From positions 31,083,934 through 31,147,933 of the forward strand of contig OX621252.1 of NCBI GenBank assembly GCA_951640165.1: DNA of 64,000 nt, in the 5' to 3' direction. Positions within the stretch are counted from its first letter, which is position 1. Each line of letters begins with the position of its first letter. This stretch comes from Pseudoips prasinana (taxonomy: Eukaryota > Arthropoda > Insecta > Lepidoptera > Nolidae). Of the stretch, positions 1 to 11,575 are shown piece after piece. The notes under the pieces were generated by a model, which was not told the DNA's origin, searched no databases, and worked only from the letters and a program-made list of their open reading frames with translations. Position numbers and translations under genes: made by a program.

Positions 1-494
1 GCAGCTATGTTAAAAATAACTTTTGATCAACAATATCTTAAAAGAAGATACATCTTTTAATTGGGAAGATTATATGGACTATGGAAAACCGTGTGGATGC
101 AAGGATGCATGACGCCCCAAACTGAAGTTTCCGACCCAAAACATTTACAACCTCACGTCCTTAGAGAGAACCAAACCATAAAGTGTCACTTTATTATTTG
201 AAATATAAGACGCGACCCAACATATTCATAATATGATAGCAAAAAACAGTAAAAGTTAAAGGGGAACAATAAACCAGATAGTTTTATAGCGGTTTTATAT
301 CGATGACAGGTGGATCCTCCAGCGTTTTATCGTCCGGAACTGAATTGCGTTACAAAAGGTTCCGGTATAAACGTTATAGAATGAATACGGGAGCTTACAT
401 AGACAAACAATGCTTTGAATGCATCTGGAATTCAACTCCAGGTTTGTTATGAAATATTTTTGTATTTATTACTTGGTTTAGTGGAGGGACCAGC
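1..494. other. No gene seen
   Basis: AT-rich DNA at the left edge. I see no open frame of note, no tRNA-like box and no repeat family that recurs elsewhere in the window. Confidence 0.5.
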
Positions 495-674
495 AAAATG
501 GTTATATTTAACTTCCTTGCATAGGTCTAGGATATAGGCGATGTCAGGAAAATGTTTCTATTTAACTTTCTTGATAATATCTAGCATATTGGTGATATCA
601 GGTAATTCATTTTGTTTATTACTCTTGAAATGACCTAGCATATTAGTAGTATCAGAGAAATGATTCTATTAAAG
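495..674. repeat. 54-bp minisatellite, left portion
   Basis: Three full copies and the start of a fourth of a unit of about 54 bp, each with a block resembling TTTAACTTTCTTGA followed by CTAGCATATTGG and ATATCAGG. Copies run roughly 496-548, 549-602 and 603-656. The fourth is cut at 674 by the direct-repeat element that follows. The same array resumes at 4748, so both flanks were once contiguous. Confidence 0.8.
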
Positions 675-1034
675 TGATAAGAAAACACGTTTTTCAGCAG
701 CAATAGACGTATATTTAATTCTTCAGGATTACACCATTACAACACTTAGCAAAATTAATGTACTTCTGTATTATAACAAATCAGAAACACAACATACAAC
801 ACTTGTTAAAAACCTTTCGGCTCGAGCGCTCGGTAAAGACTGCCGACCGAACTAGCGACCATTCTGAATGTCATGAACGGGAATGAACTGAATGCATCGG
901 CCATTCCGCTCATTCACCTCTTTTAGGCATATTATATCCTTTTAATAATTATTAAATTAAATGCAAAGCAAAATCATACCTTTTTAAGTAAACAAATCAC
1001 CAAAAATGTTACCAATTATTTGAAAATCATAACA
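675..1034. repeat. Left terminal direct repeat (LTR)
   Basis: This 360-bp repeat matches 4384-4747 almost base for base. It differs in one block of about 15-19 bp near 762-777 and one base near its end. Both copies begin TGATAAG and end CATAACA. The central GC-richer stretch, with TCGGCTCGAGCGCTCGG, is identical in both. The high identity suggests a recent insertion. Confidence 0.8.
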
Positions 1035-1814
1035 TTCGGCCATCCGACCAAAAACATCAGCAAATCATAACATTCAAATAAAATAAACAAATACAAAAGT
1101 TTTGAATACAACCATAGAATACATTTTGTCAATAACACATTATTACAAAACAAAAACAAAGTGAAAAATAAAAAACTACCACTATAACAATGACGATGTA
1201 TCGACAAAAATAGTTAAAAGAGACAAAGAAGTCATTGCTGACCCTCTAAGCGATATCCTGAACATTAGATTAACTTCAGATATTTATCTAGACAAACTAA
1301 TAAAACCTCTCTTTAAAAATAGAAAAATGATATGTAGAATTCTATAAGCCTAGAGATTTCTTGTCAGTATTCTCTACAATCATCAAGTATATATAAGCCC
1401 AAATTTATTCTTACTTCGAAAAAAAAAGAATATGTTTGTTGCAGAATTAAAAGGTTGTCGAAAGTATAAGACTTCTTAAATATTAATGTATCAAGAATTG
1501 ACAATAAAATACCAGATTGTGCCATAACTACTCAAAAACTATATGGCTCCGGAATCCGAGGATCTGCTTAAAATTGGTTTAAATAATACCTGAACCAAAA
1601 ACAACTGTTAGCGAAGCTCCAAACAATCTCTTTGCTAAACCAGCTAACTTTAACCATGGTCAGAAAATCTGTAGATACCACTTCTTCACTTGAACTATTT
1701 CACGATGGACTTCGTAGTTTAACCATACTTTTCTGAGATCTCCTAGGTGTATCAGGAGGAGCACCTGCTTCATCATCAGTCGTCATCAATACCTCACTGA
1801 AACATATACATTCT
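1035..1814. other. Non-coding interior of the LTR-type element
   Basis: AT-rich sequence between the left repeat and the first tandem array. The only frame is a 63-codon minus-strand one (1016-1207) rich in Leu, Phe and Cys, which looks like chance. No primer-binding site was recognised directly after the repeat. Confidence 0.5.
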
Positions 1815-2318
1815 CCGCGACATAATCCATTCATAATCATGTTACAATAAATAAATTAGTTAAAATCCAGTAAATCATAACAGATGTACAGAATCATTCT
1901 ATTCAAAACATAGACAAAATCAACACAGTCTTTAAGATTAACCCCGACATAATCCATTCGTAATCATGTTACAATGAATAAATGAGTTAAAATCCAGTAA
2001 ATCATAACAGATGTACAGAATCATTCTACTAAAAACATGGAAAAATCAACACCGTCTTAAAACTTAACCCCGACATAATCCATTCATAATCATGTTACAA
2101 CGAATAAATGAGTTAAAATCCAGTAAATCATAACACAAGGACAGAATCATTCTACTCAAAACATAGAAAAATCAACACCGTCTTAAAACTTAACCTCAAC
2201 ATAATCCATTCATAATCATGTAACAATGAATATATGAGTTCAAATCCAGTAAATCATAACAGATGTACTGAATCATTCTACTCAAAACAAAGAAAAACCA
2301 ACACAGTCTTTCAGTTCT
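1815..2318. repeat. 126-bp tandem array, 4 copies
   Basis: Units begin near 1815, 1942, 2068 and 2194, giving a period of 126-127 bp. Each has CATAATCCATTC, then ATCATGT, then AATCCAGTAAATCATAAC, and closes with AATCAACAC. Copies 2 and 3 are the most alike. The array lies wholly inside the LTR-type element. Confidence 0.85.
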
Positions 2319-2567
2319 TTCTTTTCAGTTCTCAACACAGTAAAAGTCTTCTAAACGTTTCATATGTAACAACAAAAATAAATAAAACTGGTTAATTTTT
2401 ATCGAGTAAACTACTCATTGACCAGATCACTTGTTTTGATTAGCATAGACTGTTGTAAGCGTTCATAGGACACTTTATTTGACGACTAGTCACACACTCA
2501 ACTACCAGTAATAACCATAACTATCCAAAACTCCAGTGTATCCATATAGTAAACCCACTAAATAATT

Positions 2568-3030
2568 TTATCCGATGACTAGCAACCCGCTCATCATCCA
2601 GTGAGATACTTACCCACTCAATTAACCAGCGAAGGCACATAGTACGCTTCCAAAATAACTTTATCCGATGACTATTAACCCGTCCATCATCCAGTGAGAT
2701 ACCTACTCACTCAATTAACCAACGAAGGCACATAGTACGCCCTTTAACAAACATTATCCGACGACTAGCGACCCGCTCAACATCCAGTGAGATACCTACT
2801 CACTCAATTAACCAGCGAAGTCACATAGTACGCCCTTTAACAAACATTATCCGACGACTAGCGACCCGCTCAACATCCAGTGAGATACCTACTCACTCAG
2901 TTAACCAGCAAAGTCACATAGTACGCCCTTTAACAAACATTATCCGACGACTAGCGACCCGCTCAACATCCGGTGAGACACCTACTCACTCGATTAACCA
3001 GCGAAGTCACATAGTACGCCCACTAACAAA
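2568..3030. repeat. 93-bp tandem array, 5 copies
   Basis: Units begin at 2568, 2661, 2754, 2847 and 2940, an exact 93-bp period. Each carries TTATCCGACGACTAGCGACC, a CATCCAGTGAGATACC block and CACATAGTACGC. Copies 3-5 are nearly identical, pointing to recent expansion or conversion. More diverged related sequence extends left to about 2400. 93 is divisible by 3, but no frame stays open through the array. Confidence 0.85.
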
Positions 3031-3949
3031 ACTGGTCAAGAATCTCTATTCTATCCTGTATTTATTAATAAATAAAATATCATAGCAGTCATTTAAGTAA
3101 CCAACAATTTATATCTACACAATGTTGCTTGTAATTAATCATACTATAAACAAATGTATTCTACAAATTTCCATTTAAATCTTTCAAGAAGCTTATGAAT
3201 TTAGTCATAATGGTATAAAAATTCAATTTTATCCATACTCAATACTCAATCATTTATTGCTTCCATAATGTATAACAGATGGTATAATCTTATAATTATG
3301 TAACAATTATGGACCCTGTCGGGCACAGCATGGTAGAAGAGAGGAAGAAGGCTTTTTGTTAATAATAAAAAGTTTAAGAATTTATGCTATTTGTAAGAAT
3401 CATAGTATACCAAATTTTAATTTAAAAATGTCAATATTTAAAGCGAAAAGATTATCAGATTAATAAATGTCTAGATCTATAGAATTATTTCTTTGAGTCC
3501 AAGTATTCTTTTCTTTTCTCTAATAAGAAAAGCTTTAATTTTTGTAATAAAAGAATTATCCTTTTTTTTCTTTTTTTTTATTCTTCTGGAAGTTTATTAT
3601 AGACTTTTATTGACATGACCAATGGGCTTGTAGAGTGCATAGATAGATGGGATGTTGGTAAATTTAATCTATTCCCATGCCTAACTGTGAACCATCTCGA
3701 ACGTTAAATACGTTCGGTCACCATATGCAACAATGTGTGCTTATTAGTACTGCTAGAGAGTAGCCCTAGCCACGTACCCGAACTCACGATTACATAACAC
3801 AGTTAACCAGCATAGTCCATTATTAGAGAGTTGCCCTGACCATATGGGTAATGCTACGCCATTAACAAATCTATACATATAATAGAATCGTAGAAAAGTG
3901 AAAACTGTACATTGAATTTTTTTTTAAATGATAGTTGGGGCGTGATCTA
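3031..3949. other. Non-coding interior of the LTR-type element
   Basis: AT-rich sequence with no gene. A short internal repeat, AGAGAGT followed by GCCCT, occurs near 3757 and 3824 within a less AT-rich stretch (3620-3860). Confidence 0.4.
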
Positions 3950-4182
3950 CAATCCAATTCGAAACCAAAAATATAGTTTTTAGAATTTTTGTCTGTTTGT
4001 CTGTATGTATGTCCGGGCTAAACTCAAAAAGTACTGCATTGGATTTACTTCAAATTTTGCATGAATATTACTAAGAGGTCGGGTCATCATATAGGCTACA
4101 TATTATCACGCCATCAACTACGGGAGAGGAGCTGTGATAATTTATAAAGTTTAACGCGGGTAAAACCGCGGGACACAGATAG
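3950..4182 (+). mobile_element. Helitron-like non-autonomous fragment
   Basis: The right end (about 4145-4182) matches the 3' end of the Helitron-like copies at 18.5, 58.4 and 63.8 kb: a TTTATAAAGTTTAACGCGGG block, a CCGCGGG block and a mutated CTAG (ATAG) followed by T. The left part has the TGTCTGTATGTATGTCCG stretch common in such elements. It sits inside the LTR-type element. The left boundary is approximate. Confidence 0.5.
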
Positions 4183-4383
4183 TTATGATATAAAACAAAT
4201 CTTTAATCCATAAAGTTACTTTATATCTACAGATAAATCATTGAATGCTATATCTTTGTAAGATAGTTTAAACACTGTCCACAAATATGAACAACTACAA
4301 GCAATTAAATCATATTATTTCTTTGTTTTATTTTTAAATATGGAGTTACATACCTTTTTCCTGGGTAATTGCCACTTCTGAGA

Positions 4384-4747
4384 TGATAAGAAAACACGTT
4401 TTTCAGCAGCAATAGACGTATATTTAATTCTTCAGGATTACACCATTACAACACTTAGCAAAATTAATGTATATAATAATATAATAAAACAAATCAGAAA
4501 CACAACATACAACACTTGTTAAAAACCTTTCGGCTCGAGCGCTCGGTAAAGACTGCCGACCGAACTAGCGACCATTCTGAATGTCATGAACGGGAATGAA
4601 CTGAATGCATCGGCCATTCCGCTCATTCACCTCTTTTAGGCATATTATATCCTTTTAATAATTATTAAATTAAATGCAAAGCAAAATCATACCTTTTTAA
4701 GTAAACAAATCACCAAAAATGTTACCAATTATTTGGAAATCATAACA
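4384..4747. repeat. Right terminal direct repeat (LTR)
   Basis: This is the second copy of the 675-1034 repeat, 364 bp, starting TG and ending CA. The AAAG after it matches the AAAG before the left copy. The upstream 25 bp are not purine-rich, so no polypurine tract is evident in the plus direction. Confidence 0.8.
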
Positions 4748-5030
4748 AAAGTTTCTTGAAAACCTGTATTATATTGGTCATATCAGGGTAATTGATTTGA
4801 TCAACTTTCTTGAAAAGATCTAGCATACTGGCAAAAATAGGGAAATGGTTCCGTTTAACTTTCTTGAATAAATCTAACGTATTGGCGATATCAGAGAAAT
4901 GGTTTTACTTGATTTTTTTTATAAGATCTAGCATATTGACGATATATGGGAAATGGTTTTTGATATATGGAAAATGGTTATTTATATTTGTGAATAGATC
5001 AAGAAAATGTGTGAATTTAGAAAAATGGCC
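4748..5030. repeat. 54-bp minisatellite, right portion
   Basis: This continues the array of 495-674. It starts with the rest of the interrupted copy (to about 4787), then copies at about 4789-4841, 4842-4896 and 4897-4950, then degenerate units. Because 54 is divisible by 3, a 104-codon plus frame (4810-5124) stays open through it with an 18-residue periodicity. I read that as a by-product of the repeat, not a gene. Confidence 0.75.
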
Positions 5031-5130
5031 TTATGGCGGCTGGAAGTTTTATAGAAATGAGAACAATGCATTTATATATTTTATTCATTGTGAAGACGTG
5101 ACTAAAATTATATGTATTTATTAATACAGA

Positions 5131-5912
5131 AACAAATAAACTACAAGTAATACATGGTATTGAAGTCGCCATTTGCGGGTAGGATGCCCAATAAATTGGC
5201 GACTTAGTAAACGTCAGCTCTTGTGTCCTACAAAGTTGTAAATAGGCAAGACAAGACCGTTATAGATTAACGCGATTCTGGACCCCAGAGGACCATATTT
5301 TCAAACCCATACGGAAGAACGGAAGTTGATGAAATATTTCAACAGAATAAGCTATTATCATCAAGAACACGTATTTTTATAAAAATGTATTGAACAAACT
5401 GTTAAAGAACATTTAAAAAAAGAATATTATTTTAAACTTTTACGTCCGAAAATAATTTTAGCTCGTAGTATAACTTTTTGAACGACAGTGTGGGCGCTTT
5501 TAGTTTTTATGGCTCCCCCGAGCTTTGGGGTGACAATGCTTTCTTTGCGTTTAAGATTGTGACAGTGGACTACTTTTAAAATATATTGCTTAAAAGTTGT
5601 AATTTTGGTGTCTTAGTTGATACTGGTTTGCTCTAAGACCTTTCTACTGCCAAATTTATCAATTAAACCTTAACATAAAGTTATCATTTCTGATTTAATT
5701 TAACTTTATTTGATTTAACTGTCAAAATAGGTCAAGTATAACAGATCAACTTCATCATCTTGTTAGGATCCATAATATATAATACCCTCGGTGCTTTTGC
5801 AGCTAGCTTCTCTAGTTATAATTCTCTCGTTGTATGAGGCTTTAACCTCGTTATGTAATGTAATTCTGTCTCCCACACATCTCTGGAAGGAAGTAGATCT
5901 AGTGTTTGCCAA
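5131..5912. other. No gene seen
   Basis: AT-rich sequence. A small inverted repeat of about 9 bp (AAGTCGCCA and its complement) lies at 5164-5206. Nothing else was recognised. Confidence 0.4.
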
Positions 5913-5967
5913 ATCTTTGGATCCCGCAACGAATTTAATAAGTAAATTCTTTGCGGGATCCAAAGAT
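5913..5967. repeat. Near-perfect hairpin, 25-bp arms
   Basis: Arms 5913-5937 and 5943-5967 are complementary with one mismatch and a 5-nt loop; the core is ATCTTTGGATCCCGCAA. Open frames on both strands here exist because of the symmetry. The right arm and following bases (5943-6000) resemble 10935-10985, so the right half is a dispersed repeat and the left arm may be an inverted copy of it. Confidence 0.8.
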
Positions 5968-6412
5968 GAAGCGATTGCCCCGGTCATGCCTGAGCCTCAT
6001 TGTGCTTGTCATTTATATATGTGTCACTGTTGATCGAGTTGAGGAGTTGCAGTGTTTGGTAAGAGGGTAGTCGCAAAAGACAAAAGAGGATGTTTCAGCA
6101 CTTTCACTGCCTCATTCAACTATAGTTTAGAAGTCTATGGGACTGCAAACATTAAGTGCTCCTGATTAAATGAGTCCTGACAGGTTGACAGATGCACAAA
6201 CAGACGGACGATGTGATAATATTAGATTGTCTTCTTCATTTGTGGTACGGAACCGTATAAATAGTCTCAGCCAAAAACATTTTTTTTGTTATTTTTGTAG
6301 TTTTATTAATAGTTTAGTAATATGTTATAACCAATTATTGCGATTATTTTTCCACTCATAGTTTATCTAATAACGATTACATAATTGAACATCACATAAT
6401 TATCTTACTACA

Positions 6413-6515
6413 TTATCATTATCATCATATCAGACGAAAGGCGCCCGCCCACTGCTGGACAAAGGCCTCCCCTAAAGATCTCCCCTATTGCTGATCTTAC
6501 GCTACCCGTATCCAG
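6413..6515 (-). mobile_element. RTE-clade retrotransposon 3' end, fragment
   Basis: Read on the minus strand this is the common tail GCCTTTGTCCAGCAGTGG... followed by a (ATG)n-like end, here seen as ATCATCATAT at 6421. It is a 5'-truncated copy of about 100 bp carrying only the last codons and the tail. Confidence 0.7.
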
Positions 6516-7139
6516 TACAAGTATTCAATTTAATTTTTTATTTATATCAATGAACTTATTTAATTTATACATTTGCCTGAATTAAAAATTAAAAAAAAAA
6601 CATCTTTATCATACATTTTCATTCCCAAATGTATTAACAGCGATGAACATTATTGTATTATAATTTCCACATTTTATTTCTAAGGCTTCTTTTTAATTTC
6701 GCCTTCGTTTATATTTAAAAACCTTTTAACTACATTCCTTTTTATTCTCTTCAGTTTACAATGAATCGAAATTCCGCCACTGAAATGAAGTTATCAAAAT
6801 CTCTCGATCTTTTCCACTCCGCCAGGCCATCTTATTAAATATTTCCATTACGTATTATAAAACCAATTCAAATAAACAAGTGTCGCAAACAGAAAACTAA
6901 AATACATAAAGATATTTTTAAATTGGATGGAGGAAATGCAAGGAAATTTACTTTGTAACGCTTCAGCGATGTTGAATTGTAAGAGTCTGTACAAATGCCA
7001 ATTTATAGGCCCCAACGAGAGTTGCTGTTACGATGTCAAAAATTCTGTTTACTCTTATTATAAGGTTTTAAATTGGGTTGAATTAAATGACTCAATGTAA
7101 TTTTACGTGTTCTTCTTCTTATCGTGTCGATGGTAAGAA
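6516..7139. other. No gene seen
   Basis: AT-rich sequence without recognised features. Confidence 0.4.
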
Positions 7140-7355
7140 TTATATTTTATCTTCCCAAAATTGGGCAACGCTGATCGCTTTGGCTGAAGCGTCATACAAG
7201 TCCTGAAGGGAACAAGAGACTGGACAAGAGGGACAATCAGATAAATGTGCCATACTTTGAGGTGACACGCCGCACTCGCAAATGTTTTGTGATGTAGGAA
7301 TGAACCCCATTTGCTCATGTTTTCTTTGGATCTACCAACCTGGGTACGTAGTCTA
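7140..7355 (-). pseudogene. Non-LTR retrotransposon ORF2, C-terminal remnant
   Basis: The minus strand encodes a cysteine-rich C-terminal tail: CECG, then H, then CPSCP, then a stretch ending WEDKI and a stop at 7140-7142. This resembles the C-x-C-G ... H-L-x-x-C-P terminus found after the reverse transcriptase in several insect non-LTR elements. A frameshift near 7270 separates it from an upstream piece reading RLRTQVGRSKENMSKWG. It is a dead, strongly truncated copy; the clade is not resolved. Confidence 0.55.
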
Positions 7356-7453
7356 TTAAGAGTCCTTTACGAGTTTAAGATAACTAGATAATGAGAATAG
7401 GTAATGCAATCAATAATTATGAAATTATTTATTTGAATCAGCAGTTAAGTAAT

Positions 7454-7640
7454 TACCGGCCGATTGGCAGATACGCCGCAGGTAGGGGATTCGATTCCGA
7501 CCCAGGACAGAAATTTTGTAATTTTAAAATTACAAAAGAAAATGTACTACTGTAGTATAACAGTTATCTGGTTTCCATAATACAAGCTCTGCTTAGTTAG
7601 TAGTTAGGCAACTACATTGTAGATAAACTCATAACACCCA
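7454..7640 (+). mobile_element. SINE family B, diverged copy
   Basis: A tRNA-like head has a B-box-like GATTCGATTCC at 7489 followed by CCCAGGACAG. Downstream is the family body with AGTTATCTGGTTTCCATAAT and CAAGCTCTGCTTAGT. It is more diverged than the copies at 53.5 and 63 kb and lacks the usual 3' end. Confidence 0.65.
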
Positions 7641-9198
7641 CTACTGGCTCTAACAGGATCCTATACAATGAAATCAGGCAAAATATTGTGACCCAATGGT
7701 ACAATTTAATTCGTTTAATAGTCTATTGCTCGAAGCGGACTAATACGCCGGGCGAGCTGATTCGTAATCGTGACCACACGCATTTATAACAGTACGTATC
7801 GATAAACTGGACGGTTCCTTTTTTTAAAAAAATATGTAAAATAATATGTTTCTGTGTGATAAATTCAAGTGCTCTTACCTACTAAATGCAAACACATTTG
7901 TAATTTATATTTTCTTATACTTTTAATGCAATAGGACATTCCACACTATCTTCTCGAGGACAGACACAAGATTTACCTAGTTACTTTTTAAGCAATTACC
8001 ATTGTCAATGTCTAAAACTGCTACTTAAAATTGAATTGAATTTTAAATTCTATGTGTATGTCCATGTAGCCAAATCTACATATCCAAATATATATTTCAG
8101 ATAGGCCTAACAATTATAAATTAATTGCTAAACTTAATTGCCTCAAAATCACTAAAGCAGTCGCAATGTAGGTGTAATATAGTCAATATTTATAGTCGGT
8201 ACTTATGTGTAGGAAACTGTAAAAGAAATCACTTTAAATACTATTGCTAGAAATAATTATATTTTAGGTAATAAATTAACTAGATTTAGTTTTGAAATGT
8301 TAATATCTTCTATCAAATCCTTTTAAAATTACCATAGATTACAGCTACTACATAATGAACTTGTTGACGGAAGGCAAAAATAACTTAAACAACAACGCAG
8401 AGATAAAACGATAATCTGTTGTCCATCTCATACTGTTTTATCAACATTACCACAGACATGAAGTTAATCTTATTACATTTTAAGTAGCTTGTTGCCATTT
8501 TGTTTTACTTTTCAACTTTAAACTTAAATTATAAATGCTTCTTTACTTTGTTATATTACAAATATTAAATTTATAAAAACATTGTTCACAAAAGAAACTA
8601 ATGCAATTTTAATAAAAACCAACAACATATTTTCCATTGCTACAAATTCAACTGAAAACGTTAGTTACCCATAAATTATGACTGCAGACAAGCAGAATTT
8701 AACGCCTGATACTATCGACTATCTAGCGTGCACCTTGCCAATAACACTTCGTGTGTTTCCAAACCAACAATTAGAAGCCGATGTTATCTTAACTCGTGTT
8801 ACAGATATATGTTTAATTATACAATTTTAATCTCCAGTACAACACGACGTGTTTATTTACTAGAAAATGTTATTGCTTATGTAATAATATGAAGCATATG
8901 ATTTACGTGATCACGGTGAAGTGAATGCGTTAGATTTAATTAAAAAGTTAATCAATGATTTTTTAATTGATAGTCAAGTCTTTTAATTGGTGGTTATATA
9001 AATTATAAACCTTTCTAAATCGTTTTATATTTATACCTTAAAGAAACAGTTGAAACGCATTAGTAAAAAATCGTCTTGTAATACATGTCTAACTAATGTC
9101 AGATAATATGTCTCATAAATTTCAGACATGTCTAAACCTGACACATTCTTGACTATTACGTTTCGATTATTTCGCATGTTGTCATGTTAAAATATGTC
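7641..9198. other. No gene seen
   Basis: About 1.5 kb of AT-rich sequence with no open frame of note and no recognised repeat. Confidence 0.4.
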
Positions 9199-9526
9199 TC
9201 AAGGTCACACAAAGAGTCATGGAGAGGGCTATGCTCGGAGTATCCCTGCGCGATCAAATCGAACCGCAGAAGCTAACATTGCCCAAAGAATTGCCAAACT
9301 GAAGTGGCAGTGGGCGGGGTACATACATGGGGCAGAAAGGTTCTCGAGTGGCGACAACGAACCGGAAAACGCAGCGTGGGCAGGCCCCCTACATAGTGGA
9401 TCGACGATCTTGCATTGGTCGCGGGAAGCCACTAGATGCGGGCACCACAGGACCGGCTGTTGTGGAGATCCTTGGAGGAGGCCTTTGTCCAGCAGTGGAC
9501 GTCTTCCGGCTGATGATGATGATGTA
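9199..9526 (+). mobile_element. RTE-clade retrotransposon 3' end (decayed)
   Basis: The start encodes a run like VTQRVMERAMLGVSLRDQ, the conserved region after the reverse transcriptase in RTE elements. The frame then breaks, and IAQRIAKLKWQWAG and the ARG-rich tail follow in another frame. It ends with GGCCTTTGTCCAGCAGTGG and a GCTGATGATGATGATG tail. It is a pseudogene fragment of about 330 bp. Confidence 0.75.
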
Positions 9527-10628
9527 TGTTTATCAGTTGTCTGGTTGTCATAGGCTCTGTCAAGTTTCCCTGGGACCGCTGGCGTTTGGAGGAAAAGAAC
9601 TCCACTCGTCTTGTATAAGTGGTAACCAGTTGTAGCTCAGGTAACGCGCTTGTGCGTGTTGGGGAGGGGGGGAGGTATTAAGGCCCCTCCCCTCCCCGGG
9701 TGATAATGTCGCGGACGCTCAGTGTACAGCGGAGGTACTGGCGAGATCGTTCACGAGTACCCAGAGCCCCCGCTACAAGCACTGTGAGGCTGGCTACCGT
9801 GGTGGTTTTATTGGGTCGAGCCCCACACCACGTGCGACTAGAGCATTCCCACCACGTAAAAAAAGGCCCTGTCAAGTTTGGGACACTAGATATTCTTCCA
9901 CTCTTATAGAATACACTTATATTAATTCTGTTAATGTTTTGGTACGACGACCTCCCTGACAGACCTAAGGAACGCTATGCTCTTTAGTATTAAACCACAA
10001 GAATATAGTTGAAGAAAAAGAATCACAAACCGTGCTGTGACGACGAGATACGTAGCAAGACAATATATTTTTACTTCGTTGAAAAATCTTTATTATTCCC
10101 TCCTTAACGTTAGGGGGATACTGTTGAGTGGGTTTGTTATTTTTCATAGTGCACAGCGGGGGTTTGTTTATTTTCCGTGCTTTAAAAATAAACGTACGGA
10201 TGCAGCCATTTTGGACCGATGAAATACATTAAGCTTTCGAACTGAAGTGTCCATTTTAGGAGCTAGAATTAAACGTGTCATATTTGAGCGACTATTTTAG
10301 GACTACGAAGTTGGATGGACTTGTATATAATGAACATGGAAAAGCAATTTTAACATTGAATTACTGTGATTAAGTTGTAATAGAAGTACATTATTAAAGT
10401 AGCGTATGAAATATGAATCGGTGTATTTTAATCGGACTGACATTCATACGAGTCATGGGTTTTATATCCTGGGTCGGTCAACCAGTGTTATTAGATGGCA
10501 GTGATAAACTCCCGTACCTCGGAGAGCACGTTACGCTGGACGTCATTCATCGAAACTCTTCCCGATCATGTCAATATGCCGCCCGCATCAAATTACAAAA
10601 TTAGGGAATAAAGAGTTAATTCTTTTTT
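9527..10628. other. Mixed repeat debris, no gene
   Basis: 9640-9900 is clearly GC-richer than its surroundings and looks like the 3' UTR of a retroelement, but I cannot name it. 10515-10545 has the CGTACCTCGGAGAGCACGTTA block of repeat family F. The rest is AT-rich and unassigned. Confidence 0.35.
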
Positions 10629-10902
10629 TTCTTTTTTATGGCTGTGTGCATGACATCCAAGAAGAATGTCACCACCCCATCTCATTCCGTGGTAAACGTA
10701 AAAGGCGTCCCGAGGGAATATATTCCAAAGAAGAGATAGCAGCGTTCTTATGAGTACTATCACCATATTGATCTACCCGTCTGACAAGCGTGGCGATTCT
10801 AGCGTATCCCTCCATATGATAGACACAATGCATTGTGGACATCTTTTGGCGAGGCTTCTTCCAGCAGTGGACTTCATTCGGCTGATGATGATGATGATGG
10901 TT
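10629..10902 (+). mobile_element. Repeat family K, RTE-like 3' fragment
   Basis: It shares with 23024-23276 and 24571-24840 the order: CCATCTCATTCCGTGG, CCCGAGGGAATAT, a TGAGTACTATCACCAT block, GCGTGGCGATTCTAGC, CCAGCAGTGGACTT, then a (GAT)n tail. The ending is like that of RTE tails, but the upstream part differs from the main RTE family. Confidence 0.65.
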
Positions 10903-11575
10903 CTTTTTTCCAAGTCATCCTTGTTTCTGATTAAATTCGCTGCGGGATATACCTGAGCCTCACCGCTCAGTATCATTTCATTAGTGCTAATGTTTATCCT
11001 AGCTTATAGGAGTTGCACTGGTAGAAGGGAGGGACTAATCACATTTTTTTGAAGGATAGCAAGCGTACCTGTATTTACGCATAATATACTACTGCACTAT
11101 AACATATCCTTTCACTAGTCCGTTTACGGACGGGGCATTAGAAGCCGTGACCGTCTCACGCCGATAAAGATCTCCATTTATACCTCTCAATTTCCTTGTC
11201 GACTAAATACTGAATGACCACGTTTCTCCATTGCACAGCATCCCTAACATCTTGAGATAACCAAATTAACTTTAAATTAGTTATGAGAGCTCCCCGTCTC
11301 GTTTTTTACTTGATTATTACTGAGGCGTTGTCGCTATCTTTTGTTATCTTGCCTTGTTCTTACTTTTCCTTTTCTTTAGATTTTTAAGATAAGAATAAGA
11401 TGACAATGGAGAATGTTTATGCTGAATATTTTTAAGTGTTTTTGTTTTTGTAAGTGGCTTTCGTAGAAACAGTATTATTTTGAAAGGGCTCGTCTGTTTT
11501 ACGACATCTAACATAAACAGTGCGGAATATAGGGAGTATAATCTACTAGGTCCGATGAATTTAAAATATTTGACA
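10903..11575. other. No gene; short repeat similarity
   Basis: 10935-11035 resembles 5943-6070: AAATTC, GCGGGAT, CCTGAGCCTCA, then GAGTTGCA and a purine-rich end. It is a dispersed repeat of unknown class. The rest of the stretch is AT-rich and unassigned. Confidence 0.35.

Larger units (their letters stand above)
675..4747. mobile_element. LTR-type non-autonomous element (4.07 kb)
   Basis: The unit is bounded by near-identical direct repeats at 675-1034 and 4384-4747, each starting TG and ending CA. It is flanked by AAAG on both sides (671-674 and 4748-4751), a plausible 4-bp target duplication. Removing it rejoins a 54-bp minisatellite copy, so an empty site can be inferred. The 3.35-kb interior has no frame above about 60 codons, so gag and pol are absent. 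It holds a 126-bp array, a 93-bp array and a Helitron-like piece. I could not identify a convincing primer-binding site or polypurine tract in either direction, so orientation is unknown. A large non-autonomous LTR retrotransposon (LARD-like) fits best; another element type with terminal direct repeats is not excluded. Confidence 0.75.

Noticed and set aside
1815..3030. CRISPR-like array
   Set aside because: The whole 126-bp and 93-bp units repeat, with no unique spacers, and the genome is animal.
4810..5124. 104-codon plus-strand frame
   Set aside because: It runs through the 54-bp minisatellite; openness follows from the 18-codon period. No start context or domain.
5763..6033. Overlapping frames on both strands
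   Set aside because: The two frames mirror each other because of the hairpin at 5913-5967.
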